6,568 bases of DNA from an uncultured Eubacteriales bacterium (GTDB taxonomy: Bacteria; Bacillota; Clostridia; Oscillospirales; CAG-272). The stretch is from the NCBI GenBank assembly GCA_900550625.1, contig URSW01000098.1, positions 1 through 6,568 on the forward strand, written 5' to 3'. The position numbers and the translations under genes were made by a program. The notes below the pieces were generated by a model. It saw only the letters and a list, made by a program, of their open reading frames with translations. It was not told the DNA's origin and did no database searches. This document shows, one piece after another, positions 1-5,324 of the stretch (the first letter of the stretch is position 1; the number at the start of each line of letters is the position of its first letter).

Positions 1-573
1 ATGCGCGCTGTTTCCGACGACCACGAACGGCTTGCCGGATTCCCTGAGCTCGCGCGCGACCCGCTCCTCGGCATCGACGAAATCATCCCTTGCAATATCG
101 CCGAACGATCCGTCCGAGGTGACAAGTATCCCGATCGTCGAGTGATCGCGTATCACACGGCGCGTTCCCTCCTCCGCCGCCTCTTCAAACGGCTTCGGCG
201 TCTCGTCCCACGGGGTATGCACCATGCGGACCTCGCCGTTCTCCTCCGCGCCGAGCGCGGACGGAACAAGGTACCCCACGCAGTCTATCATCTTCATTTT
301 CAGCGTTCCGCCCGACGGCAGCACCACCGACGCCGCCTCATCCGGAATGAACTTCGGCTCTGCGGTCATGACCGTACGCCCGCCCGCGGATTGCGGAAGC
401 TCGTCGCGGAGCTGAGTCCGCTCATACTCGCCCTCCATCCTCGGGAGCACCGCGCTTTCGATAAATCTTTTGATAAACGTGCTCTTACCCGTACGCACGG
501 GGCCCGTCACACCTATCATAAACTCGCCGTTTGTCCGGTCGGCGATATCGTCATATATGCTTCTGCCTGTCAT
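1..573 (-). CDS. spoIVA: Stage IV sporulation protein A, N-terminal 191 residues (runs off left edge)
   Basis: SpoIVA is the cytoskeletal ATPase that coats the outer forespore membrane and anchors the spore coat in the mother cell. The visible part is an N-terminal P-loop ATPase domain. Its Walker A motif is GPVRTGKS at residues 24-31, with Lys30 where the Bacillus subtilis protein has it, and its Walker B-like motif MIDCVGY has Asp97. Other family signatures are DELPQSAGG (57-65), TVMTAEPKF (67-75), HTPW, EEGTRRVI, DHSTIG and GDIARDDF. The start is the ATG at 571-573, preceded by AGGGGGG (580-586) at six bases' spacing. The family is about 490 residues, so roughly 300 C-terminal residues lie outside the window. 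One difference is that the paired threonines at positions 70-71 of B. subtilis SpoIVA are Thr70-Ala71 here. The gene is divergent from mazF. Identification rests on recalled family sequence and is very secure. Confidence 0.96.
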   Translation of the reverse strand, partial: MTGRSIYDDIADRTNGEFMIGVTGPVRTGKSTFIKRFIESAVLPRMEGEYERTQLRDELPQSAGGRTVMTAEPKFIPDEAASVVLPSGGTLKMKMIDCVGYLVPSALGAEENGEVRMVHTPWDETPKPFEEAAEEGTRRVIRDHSTIGILVTSDGSFGDIARDDFVDAEERVARELRESGKPFVVVGNSAH

Positions 574-640
574 CAAAATCCCCCCTGCACATTGGCTTTT
601 ACCCGGCGGGCGACGTACCGCCGCCGTCTTTATTCTGTAC

Positions 641-670
641 ATTGATATGCCGCCCTCGGACAAAATATGC
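641..670 (-). promoter_or_regulatory. Possible sigma-E-type promoter for spoIVA
   Basis: On the minus strand GCATATT (670-664) is followed after 14 bases by CATATCAAT (649-641). This resembles the mother-cell sigma-E pattern (ATATT, about 14 bases, CATACAAT), although the -10 element is imperfect. It lies about 70 bases before the spoIVA start. Sigma-E control of spoIVA is established in B. subtilis; the site here is an inference from motif likeness. Confidence 0.3.
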
Positions 671-811
671 AAAAAATGTTTCCGTGAGTATACTGATAAT
701 GTCGGGGGATTTTTTACTCTGCGATGTTTAGAACAATGTCCTTCTGACAATAATAATCACGAAAAGGAAATCAAAGATATCGTATGTCGTTAAAGAAAGG
801 AAGTTTTTCTC

Positions 812-1162
812 GTGAACATTCGGCGCGGAGACATTTATTATGCGGATCTCAGCCCCGTTGTGGGCAGCGAGCAGGGCGGGCTTCGCCCTGTTCTGATCGT
901 TCAGAACGACGTCGGCAACAGATACAGTCCAACGGTGATCGCAGCCGCCATAACGAGCCGCACATCGAAAAATCCGCTGCCGACTCATATAGACGTCATG
1001 TCAAACGTGACAGGGCTGACAAAAGATTCCGTCGTACTTCTTGAGCAGATCCGCACTATCGACAAATCGAGGCTCAAGGAACGCATGGGACATCTCGACG
1101 ACGGCGCAATGGCGGCGGTAAACAGCGCCATATCGATCAGCTTCGGACTCGGCGGGGGGTAA
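812..1162 (+). CDS. mazF: MazF/NdoA-type endoribonuclease toxin, without an adjacent antitoxin
   Basis: This 116-residue protein is full length for the MazF/PemK family, cytoplasmic ribonucleases that cut mRNA at short specific sequences. It follows B. subtilis MazF (EndoA) almost position by position: RRGDIYYADLSPVVGSEQGG (4-23), then Arg25-Pro26 and Thr48, the two catalytic residues known in the family, then PTHI, LLEQIRTIDK and the HLDD segment. The start is GTG at 812, with AAAGGAAG (796-803) eight bases upstream; a GTG start is common for this gene. No MazE/EndoAI-like antitoxin was found in the 238 bases between it and spoIVA, where antitoxins usually lie, nor immediately downstream. 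Transcription ends at the hairpin at 1214-1257. No convincing housekeeping promoter was found just upstream. The RNA sequence it cuts cannot be deduced; UACAU is known for the Bacillus protein. Confidence 0.96.
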   Translation: MNIRRGDIYYADLSPVVGSEQGGLRPVLIVQNDVGNRYSPTVIAAAITSRTSKNPLPTHIDVMSNVTGLTKDSVVLLEQIRTIDKSRLKERMGHLDDGAMAAVNSAISISFGLGGG

Positions 1163-1213
1163 AACGGCACCGCAGGATCGGCGCGCGCTTCCCGGATGAG
1201 GAATCAAACGGAG

Positions 1214-1257
1214 AAAATGCGCCCGGAAAATTTCCGGGTGCATTTTTCGTCTTTTTC
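1214..1257 (+). terminator. Rho-independent terminator after mazF
   Basis: An inverted repeat pairs AAAATGCG-CCCGGAAA (1214-1229) with TTTCCGGG-TGCATTTT (1231-1246), with one G-U pair at 1221/1239. A T-rich tail follows (TTTTTCGTCTTTTTC). It sits about 50 bases after the mazF stop and before the promoter of the next gene, so it separates the two transcription units. Confidence 0.85.
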
Positions 1258-1264
1258 GAAAAGG

Positions 1265-1293
1265 TAGATTTCTTCACAAATTTACGATATAAT
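1265..1293 (+). promoter_or_regulatory. Probable housekeeping promoter for the GNAT gene
   Basis: A perfect TATAAT -10 box lies at 1288-1293 in an AT-rich stretch, with a weak -35 candidate TAGATT at 1265-1270 and a 17-base spacer. The predicted transcript would start near 1300 and give a leader of about 32 bases before the ATG at 1332. The -10 is strong evidence; the -35 is poor. Confidence 0.5.
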
Positions 1294-1331
1294 TTACTCC
1301 GTTAAAAAAATATAAAAAGAGATGAAAATTC

Positions 1332-1787
1332 ATGGATTACAGAATAATTTCCCTTTCGGATATGCCGGAGCTCGAGGAGCGTGCTGCCCGATGGTTTCAT
1401 GAGAAATGGGGTATCCCGATCGAAGCATACCGCCGCAGCATGGACAACTGTCTGAGCGGACGCACACCGTTCCCGCAATGGTACACCGCCGTCGAGGACG
1501 GCAGGATCATAGGCGGGCTCGGCATTATAGCAAACGATTTTCACGATCGCAAGGACCTTTCACCTAACGTCTGCGCCGTATACACCGAGGAGGACAAGCG
1601 CTGCTACGGAATCGCGGGTGCGCTGCTCGGCTACGCCTGCGACGATATGAAAAAGCGCGGGATCGACACGCTGTATCTCGTCACGGATCACGTTTCCTTC
1701 TACGAACGCTACGGCTGGGAATTTCTCTGCCATGTTCAGAGCGACGGCGAATCTCATCCTTCGAGGATGTACATCCACCGCGCCTAA
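1332..1787 (+). CDS. GNAT-family N-acetyltransferase
   Basis: This 151-residue single-domain protein belongs to the GCN5-related acetyltransferases, which move an acetyl group from acetyl-CoA to an amine. The acetyl-CoA pyrophosphate loop is R-C-Y-G-I-A at residues 90-95 (pattern Q/R-x-x-G-x-G/A). It follows the usual motif A strand NVCAVYTEEDKR and precedes the helix ALLGYACDDMKKRG. The motif B region FYERYGWEF (123-131) is also typical. The N-terminal segment with WFHEKWGIP (21-29) and PQWY (48-51) marks a subgroup I recall from Clostridia and relatives, with no substrate known to me. The start ATG has only a weak purine-rich site (AAAAAGAGATG, 1314-1323). The gene stands alone, with a terminator before it and opposing genes after it. 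Substrate unknown. Confidence 0.92.
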   Translation: MDYRIISLSDMPELEERAARWFHEKWGIPIEAYRRSMDNCLSGRTPFPQWYTAVEDGRIIGGLGIIANDFHDRKDLSPNVCAVYTEEDKRCYGIAGALLGYACDDMKKRGIDTLYLVTDHVSFYERYGWEFLCHVQSDGESHPSRMYIHRA

Positions 1788-1857
1788 GCCTCGCGCGGTT
1801 CGCGCTGTTCCGACGCAGTGCGGCAAAAACAGTGAGGACAAGCGCAAAAAGGAGCGG

Positions 1858-2190
1858 TACATATTTCGCCTCCGGATGCGCGGCAAGTATCTTGTCAAGC
1901 TTATCCGCCGTATAGTGAAAGGAGAATCCCATATGGCGGACAGCCCCTACTCCTTCATCTCGGAAACAAACTCCCACACGCCGGATTTTTCAATACCTCG
2001 GTGTGCCCGCCGCCAGCTCGGGCTGCCAGTCTCCGTAAACATAAGCGGTATCAAAATATGCACCTCAGCTCTGCACAAACAAATCGACCGTTCCCTGTGT
2101 CTTATCTATATTGATCCCACCGTCCTTCATCGGAATGTGCATAAGTCCGATGCCGAGCTTCTATATTTTATCCGTCGAATTATCCGTCAT
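1858..2190 (-). pseudogene. Remnant of a 4Fe-4S-type aldo/keto reductase gene
   Basis: Read on the minus strand in one frame, this region shows two clear pieces of a predicted aldo/keto reductase. The first has KLGIGLMHIPMKDGG and then GAYFDTAYVYGD, which carries the Asp and Tyr of the family's active-site motif. The second has VRHMGFSFHYTADKLDKIL and then HPEAKYV, as in the middle of the intact enzymes. Three stops interrupt the frame: TAG at 2161-2163, just after a short start MTDNSTDKI; TGA at 2065-2067, between the VDLFVQS and GAYFDTA segments; and TGA at 1990-1992. About 80 codons between the two pieces are missing. Everything after HPEAKYV is also absent, including the NADPH-binding C-terminal half and any Fe-S cysteines. 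Intact members have about 370-390 residues; only about 90 are recognisable. The remnant lies downstream of, and in the same orientation as, the glycyl radical enzyme gene, but a terminator separates them. It accounts for most of the 1788-2269 gap; nothing else was recognised there. Confidence 0.8.
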
Positions 2191-2212
2191 CTCCGTAATG
2201 GTCTGCCGTTCG

Positions 2213-2226
2213 ACATTTTAAAATGT
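2213..2226. repeat. Perfect 14-base palindrome ACATTTTAAAATGT
   Basis: Two 7-base arms (ACATTTT and AAAATGT) meet without a spacer, three bases from the terminator stem at 2229-2263. On the minus strand it forms the T-containing tail of that terminator and lies just upstream of the aldo/keto reductase remnant. It could be part of the terminator or an old operator site; the sequence does not decide. Confidence 0.5.
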
Positions 2227-2228
2227 AC

Positions 2229-2263
2229 AACGGGCTGCCGCGAAAAGCGGCAGCCCGTTTTTT
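2229..2263 (-). terminator. Strong hairpin terminator of the glycyl radical enzyme gene, possibly bidirectional
   Basis: CGGGCTGCCGC (2231-2241) and GCGGCAGCCCG (2247-2257) form a perfect 11-base-pair GC-rich stem around a five-base loop. It is extended by AA/TT pairs at 2229-2230 and 2258-2259. It begins seven bases after the stop codon of the minus-strand gene at 2270. On the minus strand the tail is TTGTACATTTT, a moderate T tract; on the plus strand the tail is six Ts. It may therefore stop transcription from both sides. Confidence 0.85.
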
Positions 2264-2269
2264 ATCAGA

Positions 2270-4567
2270 TTAGTCACTGTAGCGGAGAATTATCTCGTTT
2301 TGAGAAGTCCTGTCAAGCTCGTTGAAGCGGATACTGAAGCCGCCGACACGAACGATAAGATCCTCATGCTTTTCGGGATGCTCCTGAGCGTCACGAAGCT
2401 CATCAACATTCGCAGTTGTGATCTGTGCCATCATGCCGCCCGTTGCAAGGTAGGTCTTGATGAGCGCAACGATAGCCGCACGTCCCTCTTCACCCTGCGT
2501 GATATCCTTGGAAATACGGACGTTGCAGGTGGTTCCGCCGAGTCCGCGGGAAAGATCGAGCGCTGCAACGCTGTTGAGCATTGCGGTAAGTCCGTTGACA
2601 TCGCGTCCGCTGACCGGTCCGATCGTGTTTCCGAGAGGCTCGCCGCAGACACGTCCGTCTGCGTTTGCCCATGTACTGTAGCCGTACTGAATACCACCCT
2701 GAAGAAGCGAGCATGCTCCGAGGAATACGCCGCCGCGGAAGGAAACATACTTGCCGCACTCTGCCCAGAAATGATCAAGCAGACGGCTTGCGAGCTGATC
2801 CACCTCGGCAACGTCGTTGCCGAATTTAGGCAGATTCTGCACCATGCGGTGAACCGCGTCGTATCCTTCGAAGTTTGCAGCCATAGCGGCATCGAGAACC
2901 TTTGCGTCAAGCACCTTATCCTCAAATACGAGCTTCTTTATAGCGTAGAGTGCATCGGCAGCAAAGCCGACAGTCTCAACGCATCCGAAGTTGTAACGGC
3001 TTCCGCCTGCGTCAAGGCTCTTGCCCTTTGCAACACAGTCGTATGTAGTGACGGTCTTGACAAGCTTGGAGAAGTTCTTTGCGCGAACCTCCGCACCGAT
3101 ATTGGAAAGCTCTGCCCAATACTTCACGAAGAATGCGATCTGGTTGAAGTAAGCAGCCTCAAACTCCTCGTAGGTCTTGTAGTCGTAGAGGTGTCCGGTT
3201 GCAAGTCCGATCTGGTATCCCGACTCGTCGAAGCGGTTTGCACCGTTGTTCATAGTGAACTCAAGAATCTTGATAAGGCTGAGCGCACCGTCCTCGCATC
3301 CGAAATTGCTCTTCCCGGGAATCTCGATCTCCTGGCACCCGAGGCAGGAGTAATCTCTTGCATCCTCGATCGGAACCTTGTACTTGTTCGCAAAGGAGTC
3401 GATGACAAGAGTATCGGAAACGACCGACGGATCGCTCATTCCCTCGGACCAAAGCTCAACAGCAAGCGCGATGAGCGTATCCGGAGTTTTATCGCTTATA
3501 CGAAGCGTCATTCTCGGGTGAGAATTGTGGAAGTTGCGGAGAATGTGGAGAGTGATGTAGGAAAGATCGTTGCTTGCGTCCTCGCCGTTCTCGGGCAGAA
3601 CACCGCCGATCGTGATGTTGTGGATACCGTGCTCAAAGAACTTCATCATCATCGATGCGATAAGCTCGTCGGCAGCGGTCTCATCCTCTTCCTTCGCCTT
3701 CTCATAGAAGGGATACATATACTGGTCGAAGCGTCCTACGCAGTCCACCCAATCCCAGAGGCAGTAGAACCATGCAAGCTGCTCAGCCTCGTAAAGAGTC
3801 TCGGGCTTGTTGACCGCGATGCTGCGGCAGTTTGCGGCGATCTTCTCATATCTCGCCTTATCCTCGCCGGTGCTCTCCGCCGCAAGGCGATCAGCCTCGC
3901 CGGCATAAAGCAGGCTGTACTTTGCAAGTCCTTCTACGATTATGCGGCATGCTGCAAGCACGGGAGTATTGCCGTACTTCCCGATGCTCTCGTCGATCTC
4001 TTCGAGAAGTCCGGGAATGCCGCAGCGCAGCAGCTTCTCATAGCTGGGAACCGTATGTCCCTGATATCCGCCGGTCCACCAGAGTCCGGTAAAAGCCGCA
4101 TGGTTTGCGGGAATACCGAAAATTTCGGACTGACGCTTATACATATCGCCGATATCGCCGGGGTCAAGTTTGTCACGCACTTTGTCGAGACGTGCGCGTA
4201 TCTCGTCCGCCCTGTCCTTATATACATCGGCATTCAAGATCCACTCGTTGAGCTGGATACCGTAGGAAAAATGCTCCTGCATAAGGCGACGGGGGCGCGG
4301 AACTCCGACAAGAAGCTCGCCGGGGTATATCACAGGGAATCCCTGAAGCCATGAATTAACGATGGCATTTGCAAGGTTGATCTCATATGAGGTGTCGGGG
4401 TTTGCCTCGAATATATCGAGGAACGGAGTCTTTCCGTCACTTTCGGGACCGGTATCCGTACCTTCACGGGAACCGTGTGGCTTAAGACGCTTAAGCATAT
4501 CCTGATATACTCTGTTTATGTTTCCCTCAAAAACAAATCTTGCGTCGCTTGAAGTAAAATTCTGCAT
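2270..4567 (-). CDS. Glycyl radical enzyme (pyruvate formate-lyase / diol dehydratase superfamily), substrate unassigned
   Basis: This 765-residue oxygen-sensitive radical enzyme fits the family's usual 750-850. The C-terminal glycyl radical loop is RVGGFSIRF, with the radical-bearing glycine at Gly743. The thiyl radical loop is SCLGCQEIEIPG, with the predicted catalytic Cys411 and Glu413; Cys408 lies three residues earlier. Other family signatures are GHTVPSYEKLL (170-180), GRFDQYMYPFYEKA (278-291), ITIGGVLPENGEDASNDLSY (318-337) and DGRVCGEPLGNTIGPVSGRD (637-656). The PFL-like barrel covers roughly residues 15-600 and the glycyl radical domain the rest. The start is the ATG at 4567, eight bases after AAAGGCGG; a GTG at 4576 in the same frame overlaps that site. 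The Cys-x-Glu motif indicates a dehydratase, lyase or decarboxylase type, not true pyruvate formate-lyase, which has Cys-Cys. The Gln between Cys and Glu differs from the Val or Ile I recall in choline lyase and glycerol dehydratase. No radical-SAM activase adjoins it in the window, though one must exist for activity. Family certain; reaction unknown. Confidence 0.95.
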   Translation of the reverse strand: MQNFTSSDARFVFEGNINRVYQDMLKRLKPHGSREGTDTGPESDGKTPFLDIFEANPDTSYEINLANAIVNSWLQGFPVIYPGELLVGVPRPRRLMQEHFSYGIQLNEWILNADVYKDRADEIRARLDKVRDKLDPGDIGDMYKRQSEIFGIPANHAAFTGLWWTGGYQGHTVPSYEKLLRCGIPGLLEEIDESIGKYGNTPVLAACRIIVEGLAKYSLLYAGEADRLAAESTGEDKARYEKIAANCRSIAVNKPETLYEAEQLAWFYCLWDWVDCVGRFDQYMYPFYEKAKEEDETAADELIASMMMKFFEHGIHNITIGGVLPENGEDASNDLSYITLHILRNFHNSHPRMTLRISDKTPDTLIALAVELWSEGMSDPSVVSDTLVIDSFANKYKVPIEDARDYSCLGCQEIEIPGKSNFGCEDGALSLIKILEFTMNNGANRFDESGYQIGLATGHLYDYKTYEEFEAAYFNQIAFFVKYWAELSNIGAEVRAKNFSKLVKTVTTYDCVAKGKSLDAGGSRYNFGCVETVGFAADALYAIKKLVFEDKVLDAKVLDAAMAANFEGYDAVHRMVQNLPKFGNDVAEVDQLASRLLDHFWAECGKYVSFRGGVFLGACSLLQGGIQYGYSTWANADGRVCGEPLGNTIGPVSGRDVNGLTAMLNSVAALDLSRGLGGTTCNVRISKDITQGEEGRAAIVALIKTYLATGGMMAQITTANVDELRDAQEHPEKHEDLIVRVGGFSIRFNELDRTSQNEIILRYSD

Positions 4568-4575
4568 TGTTTGCA

Positions 4576-4583
4576 CCGCCTTT
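4576..4583 (-). promoter_or_regulatory. Ribosome binding site that fixes the glycyl radical enzyme start
   Basis: AAAGGCGG on the minus strand ends eight bases before the ATG at 4567-4565. The only longer in-frame candidate, GTG at 4576-4574, begins at the last base of this site and has no site of its own, so translation most likely begins at 4567. Confidence 0.8.
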
Positions 4584-4630
4584 CACTGAAAACCGAGTAC
4601 ATCCGCTCACGGTTTCCTTCTAACAGTATC

Positions 4631-4659
4631 AGTATATCACAGCCTTTTATCAAAGTCAA
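4631..4659 (-). promoter_or_regulatory. Near-consensus housekeeping promoter of the glycyl radical enzyme gene
   Basis: On the minus strand TTGACT (4659-4654), a 17-base spacer and TATACT (4636-4631) give a strong sigma-A-type promoter, one mismatch in each box. AT-rich sequence lies upstream of the -35 (4661-4690, with runs of A and T), a possible UP element. The predicted leader is about 57 bases and could form a weak six-base-pair hairpin (4590-4595 with 4610-4615). A tandem ATACTG-ATACTG repeat (4624-4635) overlaps the -10 and the likely start point. No known regulator site was recognised. Confidence 0.8.
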
Positions 4660-4727
4660 GCGTTTTTAGGAATTATTATTATTTTTGTTTTTGCGTCTTC
4701 ACATTCCTTCATATTTACAAATAACCC

Positions 4728-4756
4728 TTGAAGTGACGGGCGTAATGTGATATCAT
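4728..4756 (+). promoter_or_regulatory. Housekeeping promoter of the lipoprotein-desulfurase-dus operon
   Basis: TTGAAG (4728-4733), a 17-base spacer and TATCAT (4751-4756) form a good sigma-A-type promoter. Transcription would begin near 4763, giving a leader of about 28 bases before the ATG at 4791. It is back to back with the glycyl radical enzyme promoter, with 68 AT-rich bases between the two -35 boxes. Confidence 0.75.
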
Positions 4757-4775
4757 ATTTTAAATGACGATCTCA

Positions 4776-4782
4776 AAAGGAG
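4776..4782 (+). promoter_or_regulatory. Ribosome binding site that fixes the lipoprotein start
   Basis: AAAGGAG lies eight bases before the ATG at 4791. An earlier in-frame ATG at 4764 falls at the predicted transcription start, has no binding site, and would put charged residues ahead of an already complete signal peptide, so 4791 is preferred. Confidence 0.85.
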
Positions 4783-4790
4783 ATAACGAA

Positions 4791-5324
4791 ATGACGAAAT
4801 CAAGAATCATTCCCGTGCTTTTAACGCTGGCGCTGATCGCGTCCGTATTCTGCTCCTGCTCAAAGAAATCCGACGTCGATATTCCCGACGGATATCAGCT
4901 CGCATCCGCGGACGAGGCGGATTATTATTTCTTCGTTCCCGCGACATGGACGGTCGATACAAAGACTACCGCTTCCGCCGCGTATGTCTCCGCGTCCGAT
5001 CCCGCATCGATATCCGTAATGACGTGGTCGCTTTCAAACACCGATTCCACTCTCGAGGAATGGTGGAACACATTTCTTCCCGATTTTGAGAAGGTATACT
5101 CCGACTTTTCGCTCATCTCCGACGAAAACATCCTCATAAACTCGGTCGCCGCAAAGAAAATGACCTTCACCGGGGCAATCGGCGGCACATCATACAAATT
5201 CATTCAGGCATCCGCGATAAAGGGGTCACTTGTTTACGTCATAACGTATACCTCGACTGCGGACAGATTCGACGAGCACACCGAGGAAATGCAGTCTGTG
5301 CTGGAGTACTTTGAATTCAAATGA
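4791..5324 (+). CDS. Secreted lipoprotein with a PsbP-like domain
   Basis: The 177-residue product begins with a lipoprotein signal peptide: charged MTKSR, a hydrophobic stretch (residues 6-20), then F-C-S-C with Cys23 as the likely lipidated residue. A short polar linker (SKKSD) follows. It should be anchored on the outer face of the cell membrane. The rest (about 35-177) reads as a single alpha/beta domain of PsbP/DUF1795 type. Indicators are YYFFVPATWTVD near the front, a central strand NSVAAKKMTFTG (117-128), and a closing strand-helix-strand ITYTSTADRFDEHTEEMQ then YFEF. This fold assignment rests on pattern likeness only. It is the first gene of its operon, and its TGA overlaps the ATG of the desulfurase frame (ATGA, 5321-5324), implying translational coupling. 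Function unknown; nothing links it directly to sulfur or tRNA chemistry. Confidence 0.88.
   Translation: MTKSRIIPVLLTLALIASVFCSCSKKSDVDIPDGYQLASADEADYYFFVPATWTVDTKTTASAAYVSASDPASISVMTWSLSNTDSTLEEWWNTFLPDFEKVYSDFSLISDENILINSVAAKKMTFTGAIGGTSYKFIQASAIKGSLVYVITYTSTADRFDEHTEEMQSVLEYFEFK

Noticed and set aside
1..645. A 214-codon plus-strand open frame at the left edge
   Set aside because: It is antisense to spoIVA, whose minus-strand reading has clear ATPase motifs and a strong ribosome binding site.
744..783. A mazF promoter starting from CTGACA at 744-749
   Set aside because: The -35-like box is good, but no acceptable -10 hexamer lies 16-18 bases downstream.
470..793. A 107-codon plus-strand frame ending just before mazF, in the position of an antitoxin
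   Set aside because: Its first third is antisense to spoIVA, it has no clear ribosome binding site, and nothing in it resembles MazE or a ribbon-helix-helix protein.
1732..2325. A 197-codon plus-strand frame across the gap after the GNAT gene
   Set aside because: It overlaps the GNAT 3' end, the terminator and the glycyl radical enzyme 3' end, and its middle is antisense to the aldo/keto reductase remnant.
2300..4354. A 684-codon plus-strand open frame opposite the glycyl radical enzyme gene
   Set aside because: It is the antisense shadow of a long, well-supported gene. Its translation shows no recognisable domain and it has no ribosome binding site or promoter.
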